DNA of 45,290 bases from a virus, in the IMG/VR virus record IMGVR_UViG_3300045107_000867, positions 1 to 45,290 of that record; one strand, given 5' to 3'. Shown piece by piece: positions 31,471 through 39,882 of the stretch (the first letter of the stretch is position 1; each line of letters begins with the position of its first letter). Below the pieces are notes generated by a model, which was not told the DNA's origin, searched no databases, and saw only the letters and a list, made by a program, of their open reading frames with translations. The translations under genes and the position numbers were made by a program.

Positions 31471-31896
31471 ATGAAACTCTCCGCCATCCGCGTCGACTCC
31501 CGCCTCGCCGAGCAGGGCGACTGGGTCGACAACATCCCCGAACTCTCCGGCATCCGGCTCAAGGTGCGCGGCGCGCACAACACCGATTACCGCGTGCTCG
31601 AGGCCAAGCTGACCCGCGAGATCCCGCGCGAGGAGCGCATCCAGGGCATGTCGCCGGCGGCGCAGGACCGCATGATCGGCACGCTGCTGCTGGAGACGGT
31701 GCTGGTCGACATCGACGGCCTGACGGAAGAGGACGGGGTCACGCCGCTGCGCTACAGCCGCGAGCTCGGCGAGCGGCTGCTGCTCGATCCCGATTTCCGC
31801 AAGTTCCGCGACGGCGTCGCCTGGGCGGCGGAGAGTGTCGCCAACCGGCGCAAGGCGGACGAGGCGCTCGAGGTAAAAAACTCGCCGACGTCCTGA
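31471..31896 (+). CDS. tail assembly chaperone, short form (gpG-like)
   Basis: 141 residues in the zero frame. The N-terminal part reads LRVDSRLAEQGDWVDNIPELSG-like (the sequence begins MKLSAIRVDS), with GIRLKVRGAHNTDYRVLEAKL and RIQGMSPAAQDRMIGTLLLETVLVDI. This matches tail assembly chaperones of lambda-like siphoviruses. It would coat the tape measure during tail formation. At codon 135-137 it runs through A AAA AAC, and the zero frame ends 12 bp later. A larger -1 frameshift product is described separately. Confidence 0.82.
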   Translation: MKLSAIRVDSRLAEQGDWVDNIPELSGIRLKVRGAHNTDYRVLEAKLTREIPREERIQGMSPAAQDRMIGTLLLETVLVDIDGLTEEDGVTPLRYSRELGERLLLDPDFRKFRDGVAWAAESVANRRKADEALEVKNSPTS

Positions 31897-32237
31897 CCTG
31901 GCAGCTGGACTGGGGCGACAAGATCGACCGCATCGTCGCGGCCGCGACCGCGGCGGGCCATCCGCTGGATGAGCTGCCCTGCGTCGCATCCCGGGTCGAG
32001 CTTTATCCCCACCTGCTGTTCGAGGCTCACGCCTTCCGTGAGCTATCGACCGATCGCCCGGTCGGGTTCGATCGCGGCGCCATTCCCTGGCGCTCGATCG
32101 ACGCCTTCGCCGCGCGATACGGCCTCGTCGGTGACGATTTCGACCGCCTGGTCCGCATCATCCGCGCGATGGATGCGGCCTATCTCGACTGGCATCGCGC
32201 GCGCAGCGACGCCGAGCAAGGCAAGGGGACAAGCTGA
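31471..32237 (+). CDS. tail assembly chaperone, -1 frameshift fusion (gpGT-like)
   Basis: Joined product: codons 1-137 are read to 31881, then slippage by -1 at the heptamer 31875-31881 continues in a frame open from 31881 to TGA 32235-32237, giving about 118 more residues (255 in all). The extension reads LADVLTWQLDWGDKIDRI, VASRVELYPHLLFEAHAF, GFDRGAIPWRSIDAFAARYG and IRAMDAAYLDWHRARSDAE. The middle part resembles gpT-like/DUF1799 proteins. This frame has no start codon near its beginning. Its TGA overlaps the tape measure ATG. The arrangement is the classical gpG/gpGT one. Confidence 0.82.
31875..31881 (+). promoter_or_regulatory. slippery heptamer A AAA AAC for -1 frameshifting
   Basis: In the zero frame the codons are GTA AAA AAC, so the sequence fits X XXY YYZ, a strong -1 slip site. 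The zero frame ends at 31896. The -1 frame is open for 118 codons and codes for a recognisable chaperone part. I did not identify a definite stimulatory pseudoknot. Confidence 0.85.
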
Positions 32238-34750
32238 TGCCCTCCCTCGAGACCATCCGCACCGTCACCATCCGCGGCCAGGCCGACGGCGTCGACCAGA
32301 CGCGGGCGGCGCTCGACCGTCTGACGGCCTCGATCCAGGCCGCGAACGAGAACCTGTCGAAGACGAAGCAGGTCGCCAACGACAACGCCTCCGGCTTTGC
32401 CATCACGGGCGAGGGGGCGGCCTCGGCGGCGAACCATCTGCGGCAGGCCGCCGAGGCCGCCTATGCGTTCTCGCCGGCCTTCCGCGGCGTCGTCAACGAG
32501 ATGGCCGTCCCGGCGCTGAAGGGCGCCGGCATCGCGCTGGAGGGCGTTGCGACCGGCATCGTCACCGCGACCAATGTCGCCGGCACCGGCGTCATCCGGC
32601 TCGGCACGGCCGTCGAGACCGCGTTCCCGGCCTTTGCGCTGCTCGCCGGCAATCTCAAGAGCGCCGGCGCGGCGATGGAAGCCTTCAGCCCCACGCTGGC
32701 GAGCGCGGCGACGTCGATCCTGTCGCGGCTCCTGCCGGCACTCTCGCTGCTCGGCAAGGGGCTGCTGATCTATGACGCGATCAAGCTGGTCACCGAAGCC
32801 TGGCGCCTCGGCAATGAGCGGCTGGCGGAATATGTCGCGCTCGCCGAAAAGGCCTCGTCATCGGGCCTGTCGACGGATTTCTATCAGCGGATCACGAAGG
32901 CGGCCGAGGACGCCAAGGTGCCCGTCGAAGCGTTGACGGAGGCCTTCAAGCGACTGGGGCAGGCGGCTGGCCCGCAGCTCGGCGGCACCGCGGCCGAGAA
33001 GCGGCTGCGCGATCTCGCCGACGCCGGCAATTTCAAGGGCAATACCGGCGTCGGCGCCTTGCAGGGCGCCAATTCGAACGAGGAGCGTCTGCGCGCGCTG
33101 GCATCCCTGATCGACCAGGCGACGGCCAAGGGCGAGCGCCTGGCGGCCCTCGACATCGCCAAGGCCTTCGGTGGCGATCAGCTGGCGCAGTCGCTGGCCA
33201 AGGATGCCGGCTATCTCGACAAGCTGCTCGAATCTGCCGACGAGATGTCGCGCAAGGAGCTGATTTCCGCCGGTGACATTCAGCGCGCTGTCGAGTTGCA
33301 GAACCGGCTCGACGCCGCCGAGAAGATCCTCTCGCAGCGCTGGCATCCAATCCAGTCGCTGCTGGCGGATATCGGGGTGAAGATGAAGGAGACCTGGGTC
33401 TCGATCGTCGAGGCGATCGCCAAGGCTGTCGACGCCGTCTTCAGTCTCGGCCAGCGCATCGCGGAAGCGCTCTCGCCACTCACGGGGTTTCTGCAGAGCG
33501 CGGGCCAGTTGATCGGCAAGACCGCGCCGTATCTGTCGCTGATGCCGCCGGTGGCGGCAGGGGCGGCGACCATCGGAGCGCTGTCGACGCCAAACGATGT
33601 CGACCAGCAGGACGCCCAGCGCCAGGCGCTGCTGGCCGACGCGCGCAAGCGTCTCGCCGAGGCCATGAACCGCCGGTTCGACACCTCGACGCCGCCGCCG
33701 GACAAGGCTCTCGGCAATACGGCCAGCGCTTATGATCGCGCGACGGAATCGGTGCTGAAATACATCGAGGTCACCAACGCCGCCGCGGGGACCGTCGGCA
33801 AGTCCGTCGCCGAACAGGAAAAGGCGAAGGTCGTGGCGCAGCTGACCGCGGCTGCGATGAAGGATGGCACGCCGATCACGGCGAGCCTGCGCGCCGAGAT
33901 GGAGAAGCTGGGCGAGCGGGCCGCCACGGCCGCGCAGGCGCTGGAGAAGGCCAAGGTCGCCGCGGACATCAAGTTCAACCGCGACACGGCCCTGCTGTCG
34001 CAGGAGGACGTCCAGATCGCCAGTGCGCTGAAGGGGCTCTATCCCGACGTCGCGACCGCGCTCGGCAGCGTCGAGGCGGAGGCGATGCGCACCAACAATG
34101 CCTTCAGGTCGATGTCGAGCGCGCTCGAGGGCGAGCTCGTCAACGGCCTGACCGACATCGTCTCCGGCACCAAGTCCGCCAGCCAGGGTTTCCAGGACAT
34201 GGCGAACGCGATCGTGCGCGCGCTCGAGCAGATGGTGATCAAGATCATGATCGTCGAGCCGCTGATGCGCTCGCTGCAGCAGGCCGCCGGCGGCTTCAAC
34301 CTGTTCGGCGGCGGCTCCTCGGCGTCGGGATCGGGCCTCAGCCTGACCTCGACCGGCGGGCTCTATCACAGCGGCGGCATCGTCGGCAGCGAACCGACCG
34401 CGATGCGGACGGTGCATGCCGCCAATTTCAACGGCGCGCCGCGGTTTCATTCCGGCGGCATCGCCGGCGACGAGGTGCCGATCATCGCGAAGCGCGGCGA
34501 GGGGGTGTTCACGCCCGGGCAGATGGCGGCGCTCGGCAGCATGGGCGGCAAGACCGAGGTCAACGTGACGCTGATCCAGCGTTCCGATGCGGACGGCTCG
34601 GTCAAGCAGAAGATGAACGCCAATGGCGGCGTCGATATCGAGATCGCCGTAGCGCAGATCGCGGCCAGGAGCGCGGCAACGCCGGGGGCGGCGCTCAACC
34701 GCGTGCTGACCGACCAGCTCGGCGCCTCGCAGCGCCTCGCCAGCCGATAG
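32237..34750 (+). CDS. tail tape measure protein
   Basis: 837 residues, the ruler that sets tail length. Long Ala-rich helices with heptad patterns (TRAALDRLTASIQAANENLSK) and hydrophobic patches (VSLLGKGLLIYDAIKLV-like part at about 170-185; LMPPVAAGAATIGAL near 435) are typical. The C-terminal part has ITDIVSGTKSASQGFQDMANAIV-type spacing and the usual end domain with GGIAGDEVPIIAKRGEGVFTP. At 2.5 kb it would predict a tail of roughly 120 nm by the common 0.15 nm per residue rule. The start overlaps the frameshift product stop. Confidence 0.9.
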   Translation: MPSLETIRTVTIRGQADGVDQTRAALDRLTASIQAANENLSKTKQVANDNASGFAITGEGAASAANHLRQAAEAAYAFSPAFRGVVNEMAVPALKGAGIALEGVATGIVTATNVAGTGVIRLGTAVETAFPAFALLAGNLKSAGAAMEAFSPTLASAATSILSRLLPALSLLGKGLLIYDAIKLVTEAWRLGNERLAEYVALAEKASSSGLSTDFYQRITKAAEDAKVPVEALTEAFKRLGQAAGPQLGGTAAEKRLRDLADAGNFKGNTGVGALQGANSNEERLRALASLIDQATAKGERLAALDIAKAFGGDQLAQSLAKDAGYLDKLLESADEMSRKELISAGDIQRAVELQNRLDAAEKILSQRWHPIQSLLADIGVKMKETWVSIVEAIAKAVDAVFSLGQRIAEALSPLTGFLQSAGQLIGKTAPYLSLMPPVAAGAATIGALSTPNDVDQQDAQRQALLADARKRLAEAMNRRFDTSTPPPDKALGNTASAYDRATESVLKYIEVTNAAAGTVGKSVAEQEKAKVVAQLTAAAMKDGTPITASLRAEMEKLGERAATAAQALEKAKVAADIKFNRDTALLSQEDVQIASALKGLYPDVATALGSVEAEAMRTNNAFRSMSSALEGELVNGLTDIVSGTKSASQGFQDMANAIVRALEQMVIKIMIVEPLMRSLQQAAGGFNLFGGGSSASGSGLSLTSTGGLYHSGGIVGSEPTAMRTVHAANFNGAPRFHSGGIAGDEVPIIAKRGEGVFTPGQMAALGSMGGKTEVNVTLIQRSDADGSVKQKMNANGGVDIEIAVAQIAARSAATPGAALNRVLTDQLGASQRLASR

Positions 34751-34760
34751 GAGGCCTCCG

Positions 34761-35120
34761 ATGCCCGCGTCCTGGCCTGCAGGCCTGCCGCAGAAGCTGC
34801 TGGTCGACGGCTACAGCCAGGGCCTCGGTGCCGGCATTCTCGCCTATGCGCCGGAGACCGGTCCCGCCCTGACGCGCCGCCGGTTCTCGGCGACGGTGAA
34901 GCCGCTCGCCGGCGCGATGGAGATGACCAGCGCGCAGCTCGCCACGCTCAAGAGCTTCTTTCAAACCGACCTGATCGGCGGCTCGGCCGCCTTCACCTTT
35001 CCGGACCCGCTCGGCGGCTCCGCGCTCCTGGTGCGCTTCCAGGCCGACAGCCCGCCGAAATGGTCGGCGCTCGGCGGCGACCATTTCTCCGTCTCCCTGA
35101 TATTGGAGATTCTCCCGTGA
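34761..35120 (+). CDS. minor tail protein after the tape measure
   Basis: 119 residues. It resembles gpM-like/distal tail adaptors by position and pattern: RRRFSATVKPLAGAMEMTSA, LATLKSFFQTDLIGGSAAFT, FPDPLGGSALLVRF and the end DHFSVSLILEILP, a string that recurs in this family of small tail proteins. It would sit at the tail tip between tube and baseplate hub. Confidence 0.75.
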   Translation: MPASWPAGLPQKLLVDGYSQGLGAGILAYAPETGPALTRRRFSATVKPLAGAMEMTSAQLATLKSFFQTDLIGGSAAFTFPDPLGGSALLVRFQADSPPKWSALGGDHFSVSLILEILP

Positions 35121-35169
35121 GCGCGCGTGCCGCCTGCGGCATTCGCGCCGAACAAAAGGAGATGCGCTG

Positions 35170-35673
35170 ATGCGCGTGCTGTCCCTCAACTTCCGCAAGG
35201 CGCTGTTCGCGCAGGAGTCGTCGGAAGTCCCGATCTTCCTGCTGACCATCACGCATGACGATCTCGACGATCCCATCCTGCTGACGACGGATCCCACGAC
35301 GCGGATCACGACCGATCCGCTGGTCTACGGCACGGTGAGCCGCGGCCAGACGTTCCTTTATGCCGGTGTCGACGTGACCTTGCCCGACGAGCAGGACAGG
35401 GCGCCGCCGTCCTCCAAGCTGATCGTCTCCAACGTCACGCGCGAGCTGATCCCGCTGGCGCGCTCGATCTCCTCGCCGGCGGCGGTGATGATCGAGGCCG
35501 TGCTCGCCTCGGCGCCCGATACCGTCGAGATGACCTTCCCGGCGCTCGACATGACGAACCTCGTCTATGACGCGATGACGCTGACCTTCGACCTCACGAC
35601 CGACGCGCTCACCACCGAGCCGTTCCCGTCGGGGACGTTCTCGCCGGCCTGTTTCCCGGGCCTGTTCTACTAG
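35170..35673 (+). CDS. DUF1833-type minor tail protein
   Basis: 167 residues. The family pattern is clear: SLNFRKALFAQESSEVPIFL, LLTITHDDLDDPILLTTDPT, TLPDEQDRAPPSSKLIVSN and MTNLVYDAMTLTFDLT. Its role is in the tail tip complex, analogous to gpL of lambda by position. The gap of 49 bp before it holds AGGAGATG just ahead of the start codon. Confidence 0.82.
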   Translation: MRVLSLNFRKALFAQESSEVPIFLLTITHDDLDDPILLTTDPTTRITTDPLVYGTVSRGQTFLYAGVDVTLPDEQDRAPPSSKLIVSNVTRELIPLARSISSPAAVMIEAVLASAPDTVEMTFPALDMTNLVYDAMTLTFDLTTDALTTEPFPSGTFSPACFPGLFY

Positions 35674-35684
35674 CGCCGCCCACC

Positions 35685-36089
35685 ATGAGTCCCTTCGATG
35701 CCTATGTCGGCATTCCCTATGCCGACCGCGGCCGCACGCGCGCGGGCTGCGATTGCTACGGCCTGTTGCGCCTGGTGCTGGGCGAGCTCGGCCGGGTCGA
35801 TCTGCCGTCCTTTGCCGGCGACTACGTCACCTCGGCCGATCGTGTCGCGCTGGCGAGCCTGATCGCCGGCGAGATCGCGCCCTGGCAGCCGGTCGCGCTG
35901 GGGGAAGAACAGCCGTTCGACGGCGTGCTGCTGCGGGTCGGCCGCTCGCTCTCGCATATCGGCCTCGTCGTGACGCCAGGCCGCATGCTGCATGTCAGCG
36001 AAGGCGGGGCGAGCTGCATCGAGTCCTACCGCGCGCCGCCCTGGTCGCTGCGCCTCGCCGGCCTCTATCGTTACCGGAGTTCGCCTTGA
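35685..36089 (+). CDS. NlpC/P60-family tail tip peptidase
   Basis: 134 residues. Catalytic Cys in GCDCYGLLRL (C24), His in SLSHIGLVV (H91) and the third polar residue in MLHVSEGG (H103) match an NlpC/P60 endopeptidase, as in gpK of lambda. It would cut a peptidoglycan peptide during DNA injection. It starts 11 bp after the previous stop, and its TGA overlaps the TTG start of the next gene. Confidence 0.85.
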   Translation: MSPFDAYVGIPYADRGRTRAGCDCYGLLRLVLGELGRVDLPSFAGDYVTSADRVALASLIAGEIAPWQPVALGEEQPFDGVLLRVGRSLSHIGLVVTPGRMLHVSEGGASCIESYRAPPWSLRLAGLYRYRSSP

Positions 36090-39000
36090 ACCTCGTTCCG
36101 CGCACGATCGACGGCGAGATCCTGATGCCGGCGGCCACCGTCCGCGTGGTCGGCCGCGTGCATCCGCTCGCCGGCGAGCGGCGCGAGCAGCTGGTGCGGG
36201 CCGGGCTGTCGATCGCGGAGATCCTCGACCAGGTCGGCGCCGGCGCGTTCGCCGGCGGCTTCATCGTGCATCTGGACGGCCATCCGATCGCGCCGGAGCA
36301 CTTCCGCAAGGTGCGGGTCAAGGCGGGCGTCACTATGACGTTCCTGCCGCGGCTGCAGGGCGGCGGCGGCGCGATCTGGAAGACGGTGCTGACGGCCGTG
36401 GTGGCGGTGACCGCCCTGATCGCGGCGCCTTACCTGGCGCCAGGTCTGGTGACGGCCTTTGCGGCTGTCGGCGTCAGCGTGTCGGTCGCCACCGCGACCG
36501 CCGTGGCGGCCGCGGGCGTGATGCTGGCGGCGTCCCTGGCCCTCAATGCGCTGTTCCCGACCCGCTCGCCGCAGCTCAACTCCGACAGTGCGTCCTCGAC
36601 AGGGTTGAATTCGATCCAGGGGGCGCAGAACCAGGCCGACCCGTTCGGGCCCGTGCCGGTCGTGCTCGGCCGCCATCGCCAGTCGCCGCGGCTGGCCGCC
36701 AAGCAATACACCGAGATCGTCGGCGACGATCAATATCTGCGGGTGCTGTTCTGCCTCGGCTATGGGCCGCTGCTGATCGAGGACATGAAGATCGGCGAGA
36801 CCGCGCTGTCGACCTATGCCGACGTCGAGATCGAGACCCGGCAGGGCTTCGTTGGCGACGCCGCGATCACGCTCTATCCGGGCGAGGTCGACGAGGTGCC
36901 GCTGACCATCACCCTCGACAACACCACGACCTCCTGGGGCAACGCCGGCGGCCCGGGCGCCTGGTATGCGCAGACGACGGTCGTCGACACCGACGAGATC
37001 TCGCTCGACTTCACGGCGCCGCAGGGCATGTACCTCGCCAACAAGGAGACCGGCAATCTCGACAACACGACCGTGCTGGTCCAGATCCAGTATCGCAAGG
37101 TCGGCGACGTCTCGTTCACCTCGGGCGGCGACATCCTGTTCTCGCGCTCGACCAAGCCGGCGCGCAAGGGCTGGCGGCGGTCGGTCGCGCGCGGGCAGTA
37201 CGAGGTGCAGGCCCGCCGCGTCGGCGGCACCAATTCGACGCCCGACAACGTCGTCGACACCGTGCAATGGACCGCGCTGCGCTCGATCAAGCATGCCGCG
37301 CCGGTCAACTTCCCGAAGCCGCTGGCGCTGGTCGCGCTGCGCATCCGCGCCACGGACCAGCTCTCCGGCGCGCTCGCCAGCTTCAACTGCGTCACGACCT
37401 CGCTGGTCAACGCCTTCAACGGCACGAGCTGGGCGGCCGATACCGCTTCGCAATCGCCGGCCGATCTGTTCCGCCACGTGCTGCAGGGGCCGGCGAATGC
37501 CCGGCCGCGCTCGGATAGCCAGATCGACCTCGCGGGCCTGCAGGACTGGTGGACCTATTGCGCCGGCAAGGGCTTCAAATTCAACCAGGTGCTGACCTCG
37601 ACCGGCTCGGTCTATGACAAGCTGGCCGACATCGCCTCCGCCGGCCGCGCCACCGTGACCTTCGTCAACGGCAAGTGGGGCGTCGCCTGGGACCGCCCGG
37701 CCGATCCGATCGTGCAGCACTTCACGCCGCGCAATTCCTGGGGCTTCCAGGGGCAGCGTGCCTATGCCCAGGCGCCGCACGGCTTTCGCGTCACCTTCAT
37801 CAACGAGGCGAACGGCTTCACGCAGGACGAGCGCATCGTCTATGACGACGGCTATGATGCCGGCAACGCGACGCTGTTCGAGGGACTGGAATTCCCTGGC
37901 GTCACCGATCCCGACCTGATCTGGAAGCACGGCCGGTTTCACATCGCGCAGTCCCGGCTGCGGCCGGAGAAGCTGTCGCTCAACGTCGGCTGGGAGCACC
38001 TCGTCGCCACCCGCGGCGATCGCGTCCGCGTCACCCATGACGCGATGCTGATCGGCCTCGCCTCGGCGCGGGTCAAGGCGATCGCCGGCCAGGTGGTCAC
38101 GCTGGACGAGACCGTCACGATCGAGAGCGGCAAGACCTATGGCATCACCTTCCGCGTCGCCGATGCCGCGCGCTCGATCGAGCGGGCCGTCGATCCCTCG
38201 ACGATCGCCGGCGACTACAACCAGCTGACTTTGGTGGGCGATCTCTCGCTGGTCGCCGCCGGCGATCTCTGTGCCTTCGGCGAGACCGGGCAGGAGACCT
38301 CGGACTATCGCATCCAGGGCATCAGCCACCAGAAGAACCTGGTGGCGACCCTGACGCTGGTCGACGATGCGCCCGCGGTGTCGACGGCCGACAGCGGCGC
38401 CATCCCGGACTATGTGCCGAACGTCACCATTCCGGCCGATCCCTACACGCTGCCGCCGCGGGACCTGCGCTATGTCGAGGTGATCGACGGGCAGGGCGCG
38501 ACCGCCCGTGCCGTGGTGCGCCTGTCCTGGCAGGTGCCGCGGTTCGGCACCATCGCATCCTTCGAGGTGCAGCAGCGCGACGACAATTCGAACGGCGCCT
38601 TCGTGACCGTCGACAGCGTGGCGCCGCCGCACACGGAAACGCAGCTGCCGCTGCCGGCGGCCGGGGTGTGGTCCTACCGGGTGCGCTGCCTCTTTACGGG
38701 CGGCTCGGCCTCGAGCTGGACGCTGCTCGATCACCTTACGCTGGACGGCCTGTCGCGTGCGCCGGACCCGATCGCCAACCTCCGCCAGACCTTCATCAGC
38801 GGCCGCAGCTTCCTGTCCTGGGACAATCCGATCGACCCGCGCGTGATCCCGATCGAGATCCGCAAGGGCCAGAGCTTCGCCTCGGCGCAGATCGTGGAGG
38901 ATGCCGCGGTGTCGCCCTGGCAGACCGTCGGCGACGACACCTATTGGGTCTCGGCCTATGCGGTCTCGCCGTTCGGCACGCGCATCTATGCCGCGCCCGA

Positions 39001-39838
39001 CCAGTCGATCGCGATCACGGGCTCGGTCGCGATCGAGAACCTCGTCGTCAGCCATGACGAGCGCAGCGAGGGCTGGACCGGCACCTTCACGGGGGCGGTC
39101 GGCAAGGACCAGGACAACAATTTCCTGCGGACCGCCGGCGATGACGACTTCCTCGGCCGGACCGACTTCCTCGGCACCACCAATTTCATCGACGGCGATG
39201 GCGCGCTGCAGGCTGGCGGCATCTACTGGTCGCCGCACATCGTCGACACCGGCGGGCTCAATTATTGCCGGGTTTCGAACGACTGGACCGCGACCGGCGT
39301 GCCGGCCGACGACGACTTCCTCGGCAATCCGGACTTCCTCGGCAACCTTGATTTTCTCAAGGCCTCGCTCTCGCAATATGTGAGGGTGCGGCCGGTGATC
39401 CGCATCGCGCTCGCCGGCGGCGTGCCGAGCTGGGGCCCGACGCAGGTCTGGTCGCCGGACGTCTATTACGGCTGGCAGTTCCAGCTCGGCATCCAGTTCG
39501 AGATCCTCGACGCCACGCAGAATGCGATCGCCTATCTGCTGTCCTGGACCTGGTCGATCGACGTGCCCGATCGCTTCGACAGTTATATCGGCCTCACTGT
39601 GCCGGTCGGGGGCCTCGCCATCACCTTCCGGCCGCAGGGCGCGGCCACCGATATCGCCTTCCACGGCGGCCCCAATGACGAAGCGCTGCCGCATCTGACG
39701 CCCTCGATCCGCAATCCCAATGCAGGCGACCAGGTCGTCTGGGAAGGCCTGACGCTCGCGGGCGTCACCCTCAAGGTCAAGAACGCCGGCGTCGATGTCG
39801 GCGGCAATGACGTGAACCTGCTGGTTCGCGGGTACTGA
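36086..39838 (+). CDS. tail tip / host-specificity protein (J-like)
   Basis: 1250 residues. An N-terminal gpI-like part (residues 10-90; VRVVGRVHPLAGERREQLVRA, VKAGVTMTFLPRLQGG) is fused to a hydrophobic glycine/alanine-rich span (about 92-155), followed by the J-type body (GPVPVVLGRHRQSPRLAAK onward). Fibronectin-III-like regions lie at about 790-1000 (VRLSWQVPRFGTIASFEV; FLSWDNPIDPRVIPIEI). Acidic DDDFLG repeats occur near residues 1019 and 1075. I took the TTG at 36086, which overlaps the previous stop and has GGAG 6 nt upstream; ATG 36124 is the alternative. It determines receptor contact at the tail tip. Confidence 0.88.
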   Translation: MNLVPRTIDGEILMPAATVRVVGRVHPLAGERREQLVRAGLSIAEILDQVGAGAFAGGFIVHLDGHPIAPEHFRKVRVKAGVTMTFLPRLQGGGGAIWKTVLTAVVAVTALIAAPYLAPGLVTAFAAVGVSVSVATATAVAAAGVMLAASLALNALFPTRSPQLNSDSASSTGLNSIQGAQNQADPFGPVPVVLGRHRQSPRLAAKQYTEIVGDDQYLRVLFCLGYGPLLIEDMKIGETALSTYADVEIETRQGFVGDAAITLYPGEVDEVPLTITLDNTTTSWGNAGGPGAWYAQTTVVDTDEISLDFTAPQGMYLANKETGNLDNTTVLVQIQYRKVGDVSFTSGGDILFSRSTKPARKGWRRSVARGQYEVQARRVGGTNSTPDNVVDTVQWTALRSIKHAAPVNFPKPLALVALRIRATDQLSGALASFNCVTTSLVNAFNGTSWAADTASQSPADLFRHVLQGPANARPRSDSQIDLAGLQDWWTYCAGKGFKFNQVLTSTGSVYDKLADIASAGRATVTFVNGKWGVAWDRPADPIVQHFTPRNSWGFQGQRAYAQAPHGFRVTFINEANGFTQDERIVYDDGYDAGNATLFEGLEFPGVTDPDLIWKHGRFHIAQSRLRPEKLSLNVGWEHLVATRGDRVRVTHDAMLIGLASARVKAIAGQVVTLDETVTIESGKTYGITFRVADAARSIERAVDPSTIAGDYNQLTLVGDLSLVAAGDLCAFGETGQETSDYRIQGISHQKNLVATLTLVDDAPAVSTADSGAIPDYVPNVTIPADPYTLPPRDLRYVEVIDGQGATARAVVRLSWQVPRFGTIASFEVQQRDDNSNGAFVTVDSVAPPHTETQLPLPAAGVWSYRVRCLFTGGSASSWTLLDHLTLDGLSRAPDPIANLRQTFISGRSFLSWDNPIDPRVIPIEIRKGQSFASAQIVEDAAVSPWQTVGDDTYWVSAYAVSPFGTRIYAAPDQSIAITGSVAIENLVVSHDERSEGWTGTFTGAVGKDQDNNFLRTAGDDDFLGRTDFLGTTNFIDGDGALQAGGIYWSPHIVDTGGLNYCRVSNDWTATGVPADDDFLGNPDFLGNLDFLKASLSQYVRVRPVIRIALAGGVPSWGPTQVWSPDVYYGWQFQLGIQFEILDATQNAIAYLLSWTWSIDVPDRFDSYIGLTVPVGGLAITFRPQGAATDIAFHGGPNDEALPHLTPSIRNPNAGDQVVWEGLTLAGVTLKVKNAGVDVGGNDVNLLVRGY

Positions 39839-39882
39839 CGCGCCCCTTCAAGAACCCCTCAACCACCACAAGGACCACTGAG

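Noticed and set aside
36071-39694. Long open frame of about 1200 codons on the minus strand opposite the J-like gene
   Set aside because: Its protein is Arg/Asp/Gly-rich and shows no domains; it is a by-product of GC-rich codon usage in the true plus-strand gene.
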